The notes: a model not told the origin generated them from the sequence alone. A DNA stretch of 64,000 bases from Spirosoma aureum (GCF_011604685.1 NZ_CP050063.1:7357001-7421000), one strand, 5' to 3'. Positions 52,516-62,479 are shown, numbered from the stretch's first letter. Program-made: numbers and translations.

Positions 52516-53487
52516 ATGGCCTTTAAGTCTGTTATCAAAGCTGCGGCTGCTCAATTGAAACCGGTATTGAATGATAGCGTTGCCACCACTGAAAAAATTT
52601 GTGACATGATTCGCGCAAGCGCTTCTCAGGGGGCTGATATCATTGTGTTTCCTGAAACATGCGTACCGAATTATCCGTACTTTTCATTCATCCTCCCGCC
52701 TGTTCTACAGGGGCCCGAGCATCTGGCCTTATATAACGAAGCAGTTGTCATACCTGGGCCCATTACGGCACTTGTTGCCTCTGCAGCAAAAGAATGTGGA
52801 ATCGTCGTCGTATTAGGCGTGAATGAGCGGGACTATGGTACGTTGTACAATACCCAGCTTGTTTTTGATACGGATGGCCAGCTTGTGCTCAAACGTCGAA
52901 AGATCACGCCCACCTATCATGAACGAATGATTTGGGGGCAAGGCGATGGCAGTGGGCTGAAAGCAGTTGATACGACGATTGCCCGAATCGGGGTGCTGGC
53001 CTGCTGGGAGCATTACAATCCGCTGGCCCGGTATGCCCTGATGGCCGATCATGAAGAGATTCACTGTAGTCAGTTTCCTGGCTCGCTCGTGGGGCCAATC
53101 TTCGCCGACCAAATGGAGGTTACCATGCGCCATCATGCTCTGGAGAGTGGCTGTTTTGTCATCAATGCAACGGGCTGGCTGGACGACGGGCAGATTAAAT
53201 CAATTACATCGGATGATAAGTTGCAAAAAGCACTCCGAGGGGGCTGCAATACCATGATTATTTCACCGGAGGGGAAGCATCTGGCAACTCCGCTAACCGA
53301 GGGTGAAGGTATTCTGTATGCAGACCTCGATATGAAGCTGATTGATAAACGCAAGCGGATGATGGACTCGGTTGGTCATTATTCCCGACCTGAGTTACTG
53401 TCTTTGGTAATCGACAAAACAGCTTACAGACATATTGACGTCAGTGATAAGAGCATTGTCATCAAGGAAAACATTGACCAGCTATGA
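52516..53487 (+). CDS. Nit6803-type nitrilase
   Basis: 323 residues of the nitrilase branch. The Glu-Lys-Cys triad is complete: [14 protein letters not shown] near residue 48, [19 protein letters not shown] near 128 and [18 protein letters not shown] near 163 (Cys nucleophile). It hydrolyses a nitrile to the acid and ammonia. In this cluster type the natural substrate is unknown. It overlaps the next gene by 4 bases (ATGA). Confidence 0.95.
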   Translation: MAFKSVIKAAAAQLKPVLNDSVATTEKICDMIRASASQGADIIVFPETCVPNYPYFSFILPPVLQGPEHLALYNEAVVIPGPITALVASAAKECGIVVVLGVNERDYGTLYNTQLVFDTDGQLVLKRRKITPTYHERMIWGQGDGSGLKAVDTTIARIGVLACWEHYNPLARYALMADHEEIHCSQFPGSLVGPIFADQMEVTMRHHALESGCFVINATGWLDDGQIKSITSDDKLQKALRGGCNTMIISPEGKHLATPLTEGEGILYADLDMKLIDKRKRMMDSVGHYSRPELLSLVIDKTAYRHIDVSDKSIVIKENIDQL

Positions 53488-54593
53488 ACATTCCAGAGTT
53501 ATTGACTGAACTGCAGGCGTATGGGTTACGGTTGGATGGATTCTCCGACAAGGGTGGTCGAAAAGGGGGAGCGGGCCCAACCGATCATAAAGCGGTTCGG
53601 CTGGGAGACACCACGATTATGGTACCCGTCCATAATGCAGCTTCTTTACGATCGCCTTATTCAGCCGAAGAACCGAATTTATTGGGCGTTTCGAAACTAT
53701 TCAAAAACGAAACGTTCGTTGGGATGATCGTATTTCCCAAACAGCCTAAGTTCTATTCGTACACTACGTCCGACGGCGTTCCGTTCTGGAAAATAGCGCA
53801 ACTTCATAGCCATAACGTACTGGCTACAACTGTTCTCCAGAATTGTGTGCGCTACGGTGACAAAAGCACCTCCTGTCAGTTTTGCGCTATTGGCGAGTCG
53901 TTAAAACAGAAACGGACCATTTCCTACAAGCGTCCGTTTCAGCTGGCCGAAGTGGCCAGGGCGGCTGTCGAGTTCGATGGTATTGAGCAATTTGTCTTAA
54001 CCACAGGTACACCCTCAACACCCGACCGGGGAGCTAAAGTGCTTTGTGAAAGCGTTCGAGCCATTAAGGCAAGCGTTGATATTCCGATTCAGGTACAATG
54101 TGAACCGCCCGCCGATTTCATCTGGTTCGAACGGCTGAAAGAGGCCGGTGCCGACGCACTGGGGATGCATCTGGAAGCAGTGGAAGAAGATGTTCGTCAA
54201 CGGATCATGCCGGGTAAAGCTGAGGTTTCTGTCAGCTACTACATGGATGCCTTCAAAGCAGCGGTAGCCGTGTTTGGCAGAGGTCAGGTTTCGACCTATC
54301 TGCTGGCAGGACTGGGCGATTCCGAAGAAGCGCTAATTAGTATAAGCCGTGAGCTGGTCGATATTGGGGTTTATCCGTTTGTAGTACCGTTTGTTCCCGT
54401 AAGTGGAACACCATTGGAAAACCACCCAGCCCCAGACCACGCCTTCATGCAACGAGTCCTCTCCGAGGTAGGTAGCCTCATTGCCGAAGGGGAGATTACT
54501 TCGACAAAAATGAAAGCGGGTTGTGCCAAATGTGGGGCGTGTTCGACCCTGAAATCGTTTGAGAAAATGGCCAAAACGATGGCTCTGGCATAA
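53484..54593 (+). CDS. MSMEG_0568-type radical SAM protein
   Basis: 369 residues. The radical SAM cluster motif is C-x9-C-x2-C in [14 protein letters not shown] around residues 113-126, longer than the classical motif but typical of this family. A SAM-binding segment ([13 protein letters not shown]) follows and a Cys-rich end ([13 protein letters not shown]) suggests a further cluster. It overlaps the nitrilase by 4 bases. Chemistry unknown; with the nitrilase it may make or degrade an unusual nitrile. Confidence 0.92.
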   Translation: MNIPELLTELQAYGLRLDGFSDKGGRKGGAGPTDHKAVRLGDTTIMVPVHNAASLRSPYSAEEPNLLGVSKLFKNETFVGMIVFPKQPKFYSYTTSDGVPFWKIAQLHSHNVLATTVLQNCVRYGDKSTSCQFCAIGESLKQKRTISYKRPFQLAEVARAAVEFDGIEQFVLTTGTPSTPDRGAKVLCESVRAIKASVDIPIQVQCEPPADFIWFERLKEAGADALGMHLEAVEEDVRQRIMPGKAEVSVSYYMDAFKAAVAVFGRGQVSTYLLAGLGDSEEALISISRELVDIGVYPFVVPFVPVSGTPLENHPAPDHAFMQRVLSEVGSLIAEGEITSTKMKAGCAKCGACSTLKSFEKMAKTMALA

Positions 54594-54626
54594 GGATAGA
54601 CGTTTAACCTCAAATCTGCCGTTCCC

Positions 54627-55211
54627 ATGATTATTGAGAAACCGATCGCGTACAGAGCAAGTCATATAACGTTTGATTTTGCCCGAGATGCCTGGCAAAT
54701 CAACCAATACTGGAACTTGCGACGACAGATTTTTTGCAACGAGCAACGCATTTTTGACGCATCGGACCGCGACTCAATCGATGAAAGGGCGTTGCCAATC
54801 ATTGCCGAAAGCAGTTATTCGGGTCAGTTGGATGAGGTTGTTGGCATTGTCCGCATCGATGAACGCAGCCCAGGTGTTTGGTGGGGCGGCCGACTAGGGG
54901 TGGCAAAACCGTATCGAAAGCTATCCCGGTTTCAGACCTCGGGCCTATTCAACGATCAGCACCCGATTTATCCGTTTACCCAGACCATAGGCGGATCGCT
55001 GATTTTCAAGGCTGTATCGACAGCACTTTCGCTAGGTTGCCGGGAATTTTATGCCTACGTGCAGGAGCAGAACGTAACGTTTTTTAACCGGATGCACTGG
55101 CAATCCGGTGAGCCAAAGTACGTTTTCGGGAAACTGCATTACCACATGAAATGTCAGCTCGAATTCTATACCCCTTCGCAAAAATCATTGCACCAATTGC
55201 AATTGCGCTGA
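54627..55211 (+). CDS. MSMEG_0567/Sll0786-type N-acetyltransferase
   Basis: 194 residues of the GNAT fold (YWNLRRQIFCNEQRIFDASDRD, VVGIVRIDERSPGVWWGGRLGVAKPYRKL). The family is found only in nitrilase clusters. In some genomes it is fused with the AIR-synthase-like protein; here they are separate, with the flavin oxidoreductase between them. The acceptor is unknown. It follows the radical SAM gene by 33 bases. Confidence 0.9.
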   Translation: MIIEKPIAYRASHITFDFARDAWQINQYWNLRRQIFCNEQRIFDASDRDSIDERALPIIAESSYSGQLDEVVGIVRIDERSPGVWWGGRLGVAKPYRKLSRFQTSGLFNDQHPIYPFTQTIGGSLIFKAVSTALSLGCREFYAYVQEQNVTFFNRMHWQSGEPKYVFGKLHYHMKCQLEFYTPSQKSLHQLQLR

Positions 55212-55251
55212 GATTTCTTACGCGTTGAATCACCTGAAAATACGTACCAGT

Positions 55252-56517
55252 ATGAAAAACCAATATGAGGTAATCGTCATTGGAGCGGGACAGGCTGGCC
55301 TCTCCATGAGCTACTTACTCAAACAGAAAGGGATTGACCATGTCGTGTTCGAGAAGAAACGAATCTCCGACTCCTGGAGAAATTACCGCTGGGACACGTT
55401 CTGTTTAGTCACGCCCAACTGGCAATGTAATCTGCCCGGCTATTCGTACTCTGGTAATGATCCCTATGGGTTTATGGTCAAAGACGAAATTGTGGAATTT
55501 CTGGAAGGTTATGCTGCCAGTTTTGATCCACCGGTAAAAGAGGGTGTTGAGGTGCTGGCCGTTTCCAGGGAACCACTGACCGATTCATTCACCGTTCTGA
55601 CCAATGAAGGCATCTATACCGCCAGTCAGGTGGTTGTCTGCATTGGTAATTTTCACTCGGCTCCCTTACCTAAATTGGCCGAAAAATTTCCGACGTATAT
55701 AACACACGTTCACTCTGCCCATTACAAAAATCCAGAAAGCTTGCCTGCGGGCGACGTGCTGGTCGTGGGCACCGGGCAGTCGGGAGCGCAAATCGCTGAA
55801 GATCTTCATCTGGCAGGGCGTAATGTACACTTGTGCGTGGGTAAAGCGCCCCGGTGTGCACGGCTGTATCGGGGAAAAGATGTTGTCGAATGGCTTGATA
55901 TGATGAAGTACTATGATATCCCCGTCGACAAACATCCGGAAGGTGAGAACGTACGCGATAAAACCAATCACTACGTAACCGGGCGCGATGGCGGACGCGA
56001 AATAGACCTGCGCAAGTTCGCCCTTGAAGGCATGAAACTGTATGGGGTGCTTAATGACGTAAGCGATTCAGAACTGGTTTTTGCTCCTAATCTAAAAGAA
56101 CACCTTGACTATGCCGACAAAGTATCGGAAAACATCAAAAAACGAATCGACCAGTACATTCTCGACAACCAGATCGAAGCGGCTACCGAACCGACCTATG
56201 TTCCGGTTTGGGCGCCCGCCAGCGAAGTGACCTCTGTACTACTTGAAAATACCAATATCACCTCTGTAGTCTGGTGCATTGGTTTTGGTATGGATTATTC
56301 CTGGCTTAAACTACCGGTACTCAACGAACGGGGACATCCTGTTCATCAACGGGGAGTTACGGAAGTAGATGGATTGTATTTCCTGGGCCTTACCTGGCAA
56401 AATACCTGGGGCTCAGCCCGTTTCTCGGGGGTGGGCAAAGACGCCGAGTATTTACTGGAAAGTATCGAGAAAAACCTGCCAGCGACCGTTTCGGCACTGG
56501 ATTCAACGGATGCGTAA
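55252..56517 (+). CDS. MSMEG_0569-type flavin-dependent oxidoreductase
   Basis: 421 residues from the ATG at 55252 (MKNQYEVIVIGAGQAGLS); the earlier in-frame TTG would add nine unrelated residues. Two dinucleotide-binding motifs, GAGQAGLS at the start and VVGTGQSGAQIAEDL near residue 170, place it among FMO-like flavoproteins using FAD and NADPH. It may oxidise an N-containing intermediate. It ends 3 bases before the next gene. Confidence 0.92.
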   Translation: MKNQYEVIVIGAGQAGLSMSYLLKQKGIDHVVFEKKRISDSWRNYRWDTFCLVTPNWQCNLPGYSYSGNDPYGFMVKDEIVEFLEGYAASFDPPVKEGVEVLAVSREPLTDSFTVLTNEGIYTASQVVVCIGNFHSAPLPKLAEKFPTYITHVHSAHYKNPESLPAGDVLVVGTGQSGAQIAEDLHLAGRNVHLCVGKAPRCARLYRGKDVVEWLDMMKYYDIPVDKHPEGENVRDKTNHYVTGRDGGREIDLRKFALEGMKLYGVLNDVSDSELVFAPNLKEHLDYADKVSENIKKRIDQYILDNQIEAATEPTYVPVWAPASEVTSVLLENTNITSVVWCIGFGMDYSWLKLPVLNERGHPVHQRGVTEVDGLYFLGLTWQNTWGSARFSGVGKDAEYLLESIEKNLPATVSALDSTDA

Positions 56518-56520
56518 ACT

Positions 56521-57474
56521 ATGCTGCAAAACATATTGGCGCATGTGCTTGCTCAACGTTCGGTAAGCGATAAACTTACGATTGATCAGACGTATTCAAC
56601 CCTTGGCGATTATGTTACTTACCAGGACCCATTTGATCAGCAGTCGCACCAGATTTTCCTCGGCGACGATTGCGCTGTAATTCCCGATGGCCACGGCGAT
56701 CATCTTCTGTTTTCCTCCGAGGGAATCATTACGAGTTTTCTGGAGGCAGCTCCCTGGTTTGCGGGTTATTCATCCATTATGGTCAATATCAGCGACATCT
56801 GCTCGATGGGTGGTCTGCCCATGGCGGTAACGGATGTTATCTGGTTGAGAGACCGGGACCAGGGCACCCTAATCTGGGAGGGTATGATGGCGGCTTCGGC
56901 GGCTTACGGAGTACCGATCGTCGGCGGGCATACCTGTTACCATACCGAGAGCCGTCATCTGGCGGTTTCCATTCTTGGTAAAGCCAAAAAATTGTTGGAA
57001 AGTAAAGCCGCCCGGCAATCCGAAACCTTACTGATGGCCGTTGATATGGATGGGAGTTATTACCAGAATTATCCCTTCTGGAATGCGTCGACCACGGCTG
57101 ATCCAGTTCACCTCCGGGCTAACCTGTCGCTCATGTACGAACTGGCCAATCGGGGACTTTCGGCTGCGGCCAAAGACATTAGTATGGGCGGGATCATTGG
57201 TACACTTGCTATGTTCGTGAAAGCCTCTGGCGTTGGCGCAGAATTGCATCTGGAACAGATTCCCAAGCCTGATGGTGTTGACTGGGAAAAATGGCTGATC
57301 AGTTTTCCCAGCTTTGGCTACCTGTTTACGTGTAAACCAGGTACTGAAAATGCCTGCATTGATTTGTTCAAATCACACCATATTCAATGCAATACAATCG
57401 GGAATATCACGGAAAATCAGAACATAATTGTATATTTAGACAAGGAGAAATCACTCATAAACTTAAATCAGTAA
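56521..57474 (+). CDS. sll0787-type AIR synthase-like protein
   Basis: 317 residues of the PurM/ThiL/SelD ATP-binding superfamily: LGDDCAVIPDGHGDHLLFSSEGI near residues 49-69, MVNISDICSMGGLPMAVTDVIW near 87-108 and SAAKDISMGGIIGTLAMFV. It probably phosphorylates or activates a small molecule with ATP; the substrate is unknown. It starts 3 bases after the oxidoreductase stop and ends 3 bases before the next start. Confidence 0.92.
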   Translation: MLQNILAHVLAQRSVSDKLTIDQTYSTLGDYVTYQDPFDQQSHQIFLGDDCAVIPDGHGDHLLFSSEGIITSFLEAAPWFAGYSSIMVNISDICSMGGLPMAVTDVIWLRDRDQGTLIWEGMMAASAAYGVPIVGGHTCYHTESRHLAVSILGKAKKLLESKAARQSETLLMAVDMDGSYYQNYPFWNASTTADPVHLRANLSLMYELANRGLSAAAKDISMGGIIGTLAMFVKASGVGAELHLEQIPKPDGVDWEKWLISFPSFGYLFTCKPGTENACIDLFKSHHIQCNTIGNITENQNIIVYLDKEKSLINLNQ

Positions 57475-57477
57475 ATC

Positions 57478-57750
57478 ATGCCTGAAGTGAATGTAACCAT
57501 TGAATGGCCAGATAAACAGAAGGATAGTATTTATTCCCCATCGACTGTGCTCCTTCAATATATAAAATCAGGGGATTCTTTATCGATCCAGGATTTCGAC
57601 GAACGAATCTCACAGGCCTTACAACTGGCTAGCCAGCGCGTTTATGAACGTTATGGGTTCGAGTGCACCTCGGCAATGGGCGAGTTAGCCCGATTAAAAG
57701 CACGAATGGCATCGATCAATGATAAAAATCAGCTGATAAAAATTCTTTAA
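57478..57750 (+). CDS. MSMEG_0570-type nitrogen-starvation protein
   Basis: 90 residues, starting MPEVNVTIEWPDKQKDSIYSPSTVLLQYIKSGDSLS, then a helical SQALQLASQRVYERYGFECTSAM. This small family occurs only in nitrilase clusters and has no known function. It starts 3 bases after the AIR synthase-like gene, so it is co-transcribed and probably works in the same pathway. Confidence 0.9.
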   Translation: MPEVNVTIEWPDKQKDSIYSPSTVLLQYIKSGDSLSIQDFDERISQALQLASQRVYERYGFECTSAMGELARLKARMASINDKNQLIKIL

Positions 57751-57773
57751 TTCCTTCTAACCGGAAGCTATTG

Positions 57774-58688
57774 ATGACAAATAAGGACATCCCGATATAC
57801 ACTATCGACACGCTATCTCTTTCTAAACAAAAGGATATACAGATCAGTCGGTTTGCTCCTTATCTGGCTGTTCATAAAAACCTGCATTTAGCTCACAAGC
57901 ACGACTTTTATCACCTGATCCTGTTTTTGGAAGGTGGCGGCACGCACGATATTGATTTTCATACGTTTCCGGTACGTCCTTACCAGATTTACTTTATGAT
58001 TCCAGGGCAGGTTCATAGCTGGAGTTTTGAAGGTCATGTAGATGGGTATGTCATCAATTTCTCCGGCTCCTTCTTCCATTCCTTTATGGTCCGGTCAGAT
58101 TTTTTAAGCCAGTTCGTGTTTTTTAATGGCATTGTCAACGATTCAGTTGTTGATATCCCGGAGGCAATCCAATCAAAAGTAAAGCAGTATTTTGATGATC
58201 TGTTAAACGAAAGCACTGCCGATTCTACGTTCGGACTGGACATGGTTCGGGCTATTTTGATCCAATTATTCATCACGATAAACCGGCTCAATGACGCCGA
58301 AAAAAGCGAACAGACATCCCTTCACAATTATACTATTTTCAAAAATTTCCAAAAGCTTATTGAGCTTAATTACAACACGTTACGATTACCAAAAGAGTAT
58401 GCCGGAAAACTCTTTATAACGCCGAACTACCTCAATGCCATTTGCCGCCAATTTATGGGTGTCTCATCTGGCGAGGTCATCCGAATCCGAATCGTCATGG
58501 AAGCCAAACGGCAACTGGTAAATCTGGATTTGACCGTGGCTGAAATCGCGTACAAGCTTAATTTTGAAGATACATCCTACTTCACCAAATTCTTTAAAAA
58601 GCAAGCAGGTGTCACACCGAAAGAATTTCGTGAAGCAGAAATTAAGCGGGTCAAACGAGTCAACAGCAGGCTTGGGTCAATCACCTGA
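57774..58688 (+). CDS. AraC family regulator of the nitrilase cluster
   Basis: 304 residues from the ATG at 57774. The N-terminal half is a cupin-like sensor (HKHDFYHLILFLEGGGTHDIDFHTFPVRPYQIYFMIPGQVHSWSF); the C-terminal half holds two HTH motifs (LFITPNYLNAICRQFMGVSSGEVIRIRI and LTVAEIAYKLNFEDTSYFTKFFKKQAGVTPKEFR). It follows the last cluster gene by 23 bases on the same strand, so it is probably a local regulator sensing a cluster metabolite. No operator is clearly visible. Confidence 0.92.
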   Translation: MTNKDIPIYTIDTLSLSKQKDIQISRFAPYLAVHKNLHLAHKHDFYHLILFLEGGGTHDIDFHTFPVRPYQIYFMIPGQVHSWSFEGHVDGYVINFSGSFFHSFMVRSDFLSQFVFFNGIVNDSVVDIPEAIQSKVKQYFDDLLNESTADSTFGLDMVRAILIQLFITINRLNDAEKSEQTSLHNYTIFKNFQKLIELNYNTLRLPKEYAGKLFITPNYLNAICRQFMGVSSGEVIRIRIVMEAKRQLVNLDLTVAEIAYKLNFEDTSYFTKFFKKQAGVTPKEFREAEIKRVKRVNSRLGSIT

Positions 58689-59434
58689 ATAAATTTGCGG
58701 GAATACAGTCGTAGGTTTTAAGGACTCTCCGCTGGCTATGATTAACCGTTGACAATCGTTAAAATTGAAGCCGCTTCCCTTTCGAACAAGTTATTATATA
58801 ATTTTTTAGAAGGAGGTCGGTTACCTATAACGTGAAAACCCGCTAGCTGATTTTTCGGTGTGCCTTGTGACCAATAAAAGAAAGCAAGCGCTATGTGGAG
58901 CTGCTACATTTGGCTGGACATTAAGAAAGTTAAGCTCATTTAACTTAGTAAACCATGAAAACCACTAGAAGGTCGTATTAATCGAAATCTCTAAAGGCTG
59001 TGCTTTCCATATTGCCGTTTTAGGAAAGCAGTTTACTCAATAAACGGGGACCGTCCTATTTCCACCTGCTTGAATTAGGGAACAATGAGTTGAAGTAAAA
59101 ACAAGGTCAGCGCAATGACTGATACAACACTGCCCCACTGACGGGAAGGGAGTCGTTTGGAGGTAGCGAATTGACTTATTACTAGTGCCCATCAGTCGCG
59201 AAGCAGACTTTTCGGAAACACCTTCTTGTAGGTCCACTCCATCTTCTAGATGATGTTTGATCTGCCAAAGTCATCAATGGGTGTTGGCCTCATCGATAGA
59301 CAAACCTCTATTTTTCAGCCCGTTTCGACGTATTCCAGGCTCACCTCTGAATGCATCTGGACGACAGTGACCGGCAGCTGGACCGAGTTCATCGCGGGTT
59401 ACTTTTCAGGAATGGAGTCCGTTTAATGGGGCTC
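58689..59434. other. Gene-poor stretch after the nitrilase cluster
   Basis: About 745 bases without a confident gene. An ATG at 58955 opens a short frame that soon stops, and fragments such as FHLLELGNNELK appear in other frames, so decayed coding DNA is likely. No terminator for the cluster is obvious. Confidence 0.45.
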
Positions 59435-60118
59435 TTAGTTGAGATGGAATGACTTTAATTCATGGCTCACTACCCTGGCGTTGTGGAGTAGGCCCAGAAT
59501 CACCAGGCCAACAAGGAGTGAAACGGCTGTTAACAGTGTCGCGTCAAGCGATCCGCCAGCAGCCATCCGATGAGCCTCCTTTACCGCACTTTGCCCCGTA
59601 TCAGACTGGATCTGAGCCAGTTTATGAATCGATTGAACGCTTTGCCTAAACAGGATAGCCCCTCTTTGGCTGAATAGTTGACTGGCTACTGTCCGCTGAT
59701 CAGTGGCGATCAATTGCTGAATAGACCCTTCAATGCGTTTGCCCTGATCCCAGTTTTGTTTAAAGGATCTTAACAAGATGGCCTCATCTCCAGTTAATTT
59801 CGTTTTTTCGTAGTGGCGGATCCGGTTCGCAATTTGCCGGTCATACAACCCCAGTTGCCCGGCGAGGGCAGCCGGTGACAGGGTTGATTGGTTCATCAAC
59901 TGATTTTCCAGCACCAGCCGCTTGGCGTGTAAACTCTCACTGATGAGTACTAAATCAACAGCGGGCTGTAAACGGTCCCTATAAAGGGAAGCCATGGTTT
60001 GGTCCAAGTCCTTCAGGGCATTATTTAGGCTTATGGCAGTGAATAAGATAACCAGCATCAGGCTCAGCAAGAGCCCGGCGGCTTTGAGTTTTTGTTGAAG
60101 AACGAACGACCATTTCAT
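59435..60118 (-). CDS. Membrane protein with chemoreceptor-type four-helix bundle
   Basis: 227 residues. Two membrane helices (about 12-32 and 193-212) flank a periplasmic helical part with ALKDLDQTMASLYRDRLQPAVDLVLISESLHAKR, which resembles the 4HB_MCP sensor domain. There is no HAMP or signalling domain after the second helix; the tail is about 15 residues. It may be a sensor that lost its output part or one that works with a separate partner. Followed downstream by non-coding DNA. Confidence 0.8.
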   Translation of the reverse strand: MKWSFVLQQKLKAAGLLLSLMLVILFTAISLNNALKDLDQTMASLYRDRLQPAVDLVLISESLHAKRLVLENQLMNQSTLSPAALAGQLGLYDRQIANRIRHYEKTKLTGDEAILLRSFKQNWDQGKRIEGSIQQLIATDQRTVASQLFSQRGAILFRQSVQSIHKLAQIQSDTGQSAVKEAHRMAAGGSLDATLLTAVSLLVGLVILGLLHNARVVSHELKSFHLN

Positions 60119-60212
60119 GATTTTTATCTTTTGAGAAGAGATATTTAATTGAAAGTATTGCTGTTCAGCGACCTAAACTGCACGTTTAGTGCGCCAGTCT
60201 GACTATACCGGT

Positions 60213-60392
60213 TTATACCGGTAGCGAAAAAGAAGCTTGTTGCCAGGGCTTGTGATACCGGCACCAGCGCAGTAACTGGATTCGCTCCCGTGGCGACAGA
60301 TAGTAAAGTAGCTTACGGAGTTCTTTACGGAAGAGTGTTTTGTCAAAGCTTACTTTCTGTAGAACGCATTGGCTATAGGCATACCGGGTCAT
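60213..60392 (-). CDS. Small conserved-looking protein (59 residues)
   Basis: A full frame from CAT at 60390-60392 to the stop at 60213-60215. The text MTRYAYSQCVLQKVSFDKTL, then RKELRKLLYYLSPRERIQLLRWCRYHKP, resembles short Bacteroidota proteins of the VLxKVSFD-LF-KEL pattern that I have seen as conserved hypotheticals. Soluble, basic, no membrane segment. Function unknown. Confidence 0.55.
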   Translation of the reverse strand: MTRYAYSQCVLQKVSFDKTLFRKELRKLLYYLSPRERIQLLRWCRYHKPWQQASFSLPV

Positions 60393-60476
60393 TTCAGTAG
60401 GGGTTTAGTGAATTGGTACTGAGTTCAGATCAGGCTTTTACATTGACAAATCATGGGTTTAAAAGCGGTGTTGCCT

Positions 60477-60719
60477 TTACTGTGACGGGTTATTCGGCAA
60501 GGCTCGTATCTTGGGCATGTCCAATGTCGATGGAGACGGGCGTTTGAAGTAAACCCAGGGACAGACCATTTGCTCAGCATCCGTCGGTTGTCGTTGCCGA
60601 TGAATTTCAGCCAACAGGCTAACTAGTACTACTAAACCAAAAAAAAGTAGATAGCATACTGGTAGCCAGCGACTGGAGTCCCTTTGTTCATGCGAGAACA
60701 TTAAATGAAGAGCCTGCAT
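60477..60719 (-). CDS. Small membrane protein (80 residues)
   Basis: Starts MQALHLMFSHEQRDSSRW with one hydrophobic helix (LPVCYLLFFGLVVLVSLLAEI, about 19-39) and a polar, proline-rich tail to residue 80. No known domain. It may be a membrane-anchored small protein; it is in the same direction as the 59-residue gene downstream, 84 bases away. Low complexity and no relatives recalled, so it may not be a gene. Confidence 0.45.
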   Translation of the reverse strand: MQALHLMFSHEQRDSSRWLPVCYLLFFGLVVLVSLLAEIHRQRQPTDAEQMVCPWVYFKRPSPSTLDMPKIRALPNNPSQ

Positions 60720-60880
60720 ACTACTCCCGTCTAGATATTAGATTAATGATTCATCCTTCCTGTACACAACAATGGTTTGTTGTTCGGTTGGTAACAGCTT
60801 TAGCTTGCTATTAGTCCAGTCGATCCCAAGTGGCTATACCCCCAGCCAATCGAGCCGGTAATCGCTATTCAGCGTTGACG

Positions 60881-61009
60881 TTAAACCCTGTTTTTCAGAA
60901 AAGACCAGCAATAGGTATAGCTCACGAGGGCACTAATGCCAACCAGCAGACTGATTAACAAGCCTCTGCTACTTAAAATGGGGTGCTCTATGTGATAGTC
61001 CATATTCAT
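60881..61009 (-). CDS. Small membrane protein (42 residues)
   Basis: A frame from CAT at 61007-61009 to TAA at 60881-60883. MNMDYHIEHPILSSRG is followed by a hydrophobic helix (LLISLLVGISALVSYTYCW) and the end SFLKNRV. It has the layout of a single-pass membrane peptide. Divergent to the DUF932-like gene, with 63 bases between start codons. Unknown function. Confidence 0.45.
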   Translation of the reverse strand: MNMDYHIEHPILSSRGLLISLLVGISALVSYTYCWSFLKNRV

Positions 61010-61072
61010 TAAGTTTGGTTATGTTGTTATATAGGTGTAAATTTACAACTGTAAAAATACAAATGCAAACTT

Positions 61073-62050
61073 ATGACCTACATTAGTGCTCAACCTGAAT
61101 TATCAACGACCTGGGACGACATATGCTTCCCCGTAGAGCCACTGCTACTAAGTGATCTGTTACCCGATTATGATATTATTGCTACCGACCGACAGAAGTT
61201 AATCGTTGGTCAACTGCCAGGGGGACGTAAAACGCTATTTGGCATTCAGAGTGCCGACTATACCATCATTCCTAATCGTGCCATTCAGGAAGTAGTCGAC
61301 GAATTAATTCCGGATTACCAGCTTCTGATTAAACACACGAATACCGGTGAGTTCAGCATTAGTATTATCCTGCCCACGTCGGTGTCGGTCGGCAATGAAC
61401 AGCTTCAGCGGAGCCTAACCATTACCAACAGCTACAATGGCAAAACGCCTTTTGGCATTCAGGGTCAATCGCTGACAGCCCTGTTGGATCCGTTGACGCA
61501 TTTAGGCAGTAGTGTGTACCGAAACGTTTGTCAGAATGGTCTGTTGGGTTGGGCTGATTCCTTTACGGACCTTCCTGCCTATCAGACCTGGCTGGGGCAG
61601 TGGGCGAAGGGGCCGCAGAAAACGCCAGCCACCAGGACTCCCTCCGCCCCCACCCGCCCGCAGCGGTCTACGGCTGACATTCGTAAACTCCATCAAAGCG
61701 CCATTACCATTCCTCGGTTTCAGCAGCAGTTGCATACGCTTTTGCTTGAACACCTGACCACCGGCTCTACCCTGACGGCCACCGTGTACGACCACTTCCA
61801 GCAGACAAACATGGCTGGCACTCATGAAAACGTACTTCGACACTTACCCTTACCTGTTCAGTTAATCAAACAAGCGCGCGAACGGCTGCGGCTGGAAGAA
61901 CGGCTGCTAAATTCGACCCCTTCCTGCTGGCTGTTGTACAACGCCGTCAATTACGCCCTGTTTACGGCCCGCAGCAGCCTGACACTCAATGACCGATACC
62001 GCCTGGACGAGCGCGTGTTTCATCATCTGGCGGCTCAGGCATATGCCTGA
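61073..62050 (+). CDS. DUF932-like protein
   Basis: 325 residues. The N-terminal part (FGIQSADYTIIPNRAIQEVVDELI, then LTITNSYNGKTPFGI) and the C-terminal LLYNAVNYALFTARSSLTLNDRYRLDERVFHHLA are the landmarks of DUF932 proteins, which are often in plasmids, phages and islands. A Pro/Thr-rich linker (KTPATRTPSAPTRPQ) joins two halves. Function unknown, possibly DNA-linked. Followed 76 bases later by the TerB-like gene. Confidence 0.75.
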   Translation: MTYISAQPELSTTWDDICFPVEPLLLSDLLPDYDIIATDRQKLIVGQLPGGRKTLFGIQSADYTIIPNRAIQEVVDELIPDYQLLIKHTNTGEFSISIILPTSVSVGNEQLQRSLTITNSYNGKTPFGIQGQSLTALLDPLTHLGSSVYRNVCQNGLLGWADSFTDLPAYQTWLGQWAKGPQKTPATRTPSAPTRPQRSTADIRKLHQSAITIPRFQQQLHTLLLEHLTTGSTLTATVYDHFQQTNMAGTHENVLRHLPLPVQLIKQARERLRLEERLLNSTPSCWLLYNAVNYALFTARSSLTLNDRYRLDERVFHHLAAQAYA

Positions 62051-62125
62051 ACTTAACAAATCCACTCCACGACACCCACCAGGCATGAAACTAAAATTAT
62101 AGCCAACCACTTAACTCGACCGATT

Positions 62126-62479
62126 ATGTATTCTCCTGATGTAGCGATGAGTTTAGGCAGTATCATCTATGCCTTGTGTAAACTCGACGGCCGGCTCCAC
62201 CAGCAAGCGACTAAAGTAGCTTGTGAGCTGCTGGCCGAATGGCCCTATAGTGATTTAGCGATTGGCGCGCTGTTCTTACGGGACAATGTGGGCGAACCCG
62301 CCGAGGAGGCCTGCGCGTTTGGCCTACGCCGGATGGCAGCCAAGCGGGTCGAGCTCACGAAGGAAACCAAAAAACGGTTTGTAACTATTCTGCTGCGTGT
62401 GGCGCGGGCACACGATGGAATTTCACGGGAAGAACGGGCCTTCATTCGTCATTTTTGGCGGGAACTGCAACGTATCTAA
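62126..62479 (+). CDS. Small TerB-like helical protein
   Basis: 117 residues, all helical. GSIIYALCKLDGRLHQQATKVACELL and LRVARAHDGISREERAFIRHFWREL have the Asp/Gly spacing of TerB/DjlA-like helical domains, which bind metal. The identification is weak because only the pattern, not a signature, is present. It follows the DUF932-like gene on the same strand and may be co-transcribed. Confidence 0.6.
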   Translation: MYSPDVAMSLGSIIYALCKLDGRLHQQATKVACELLAEWPYSDLAIGALFLRDNVGEPAEEACAFGLRRMAAKRVELTKETKKRFVTILLRVARAHDGISREERAFIRHFWRELQRI

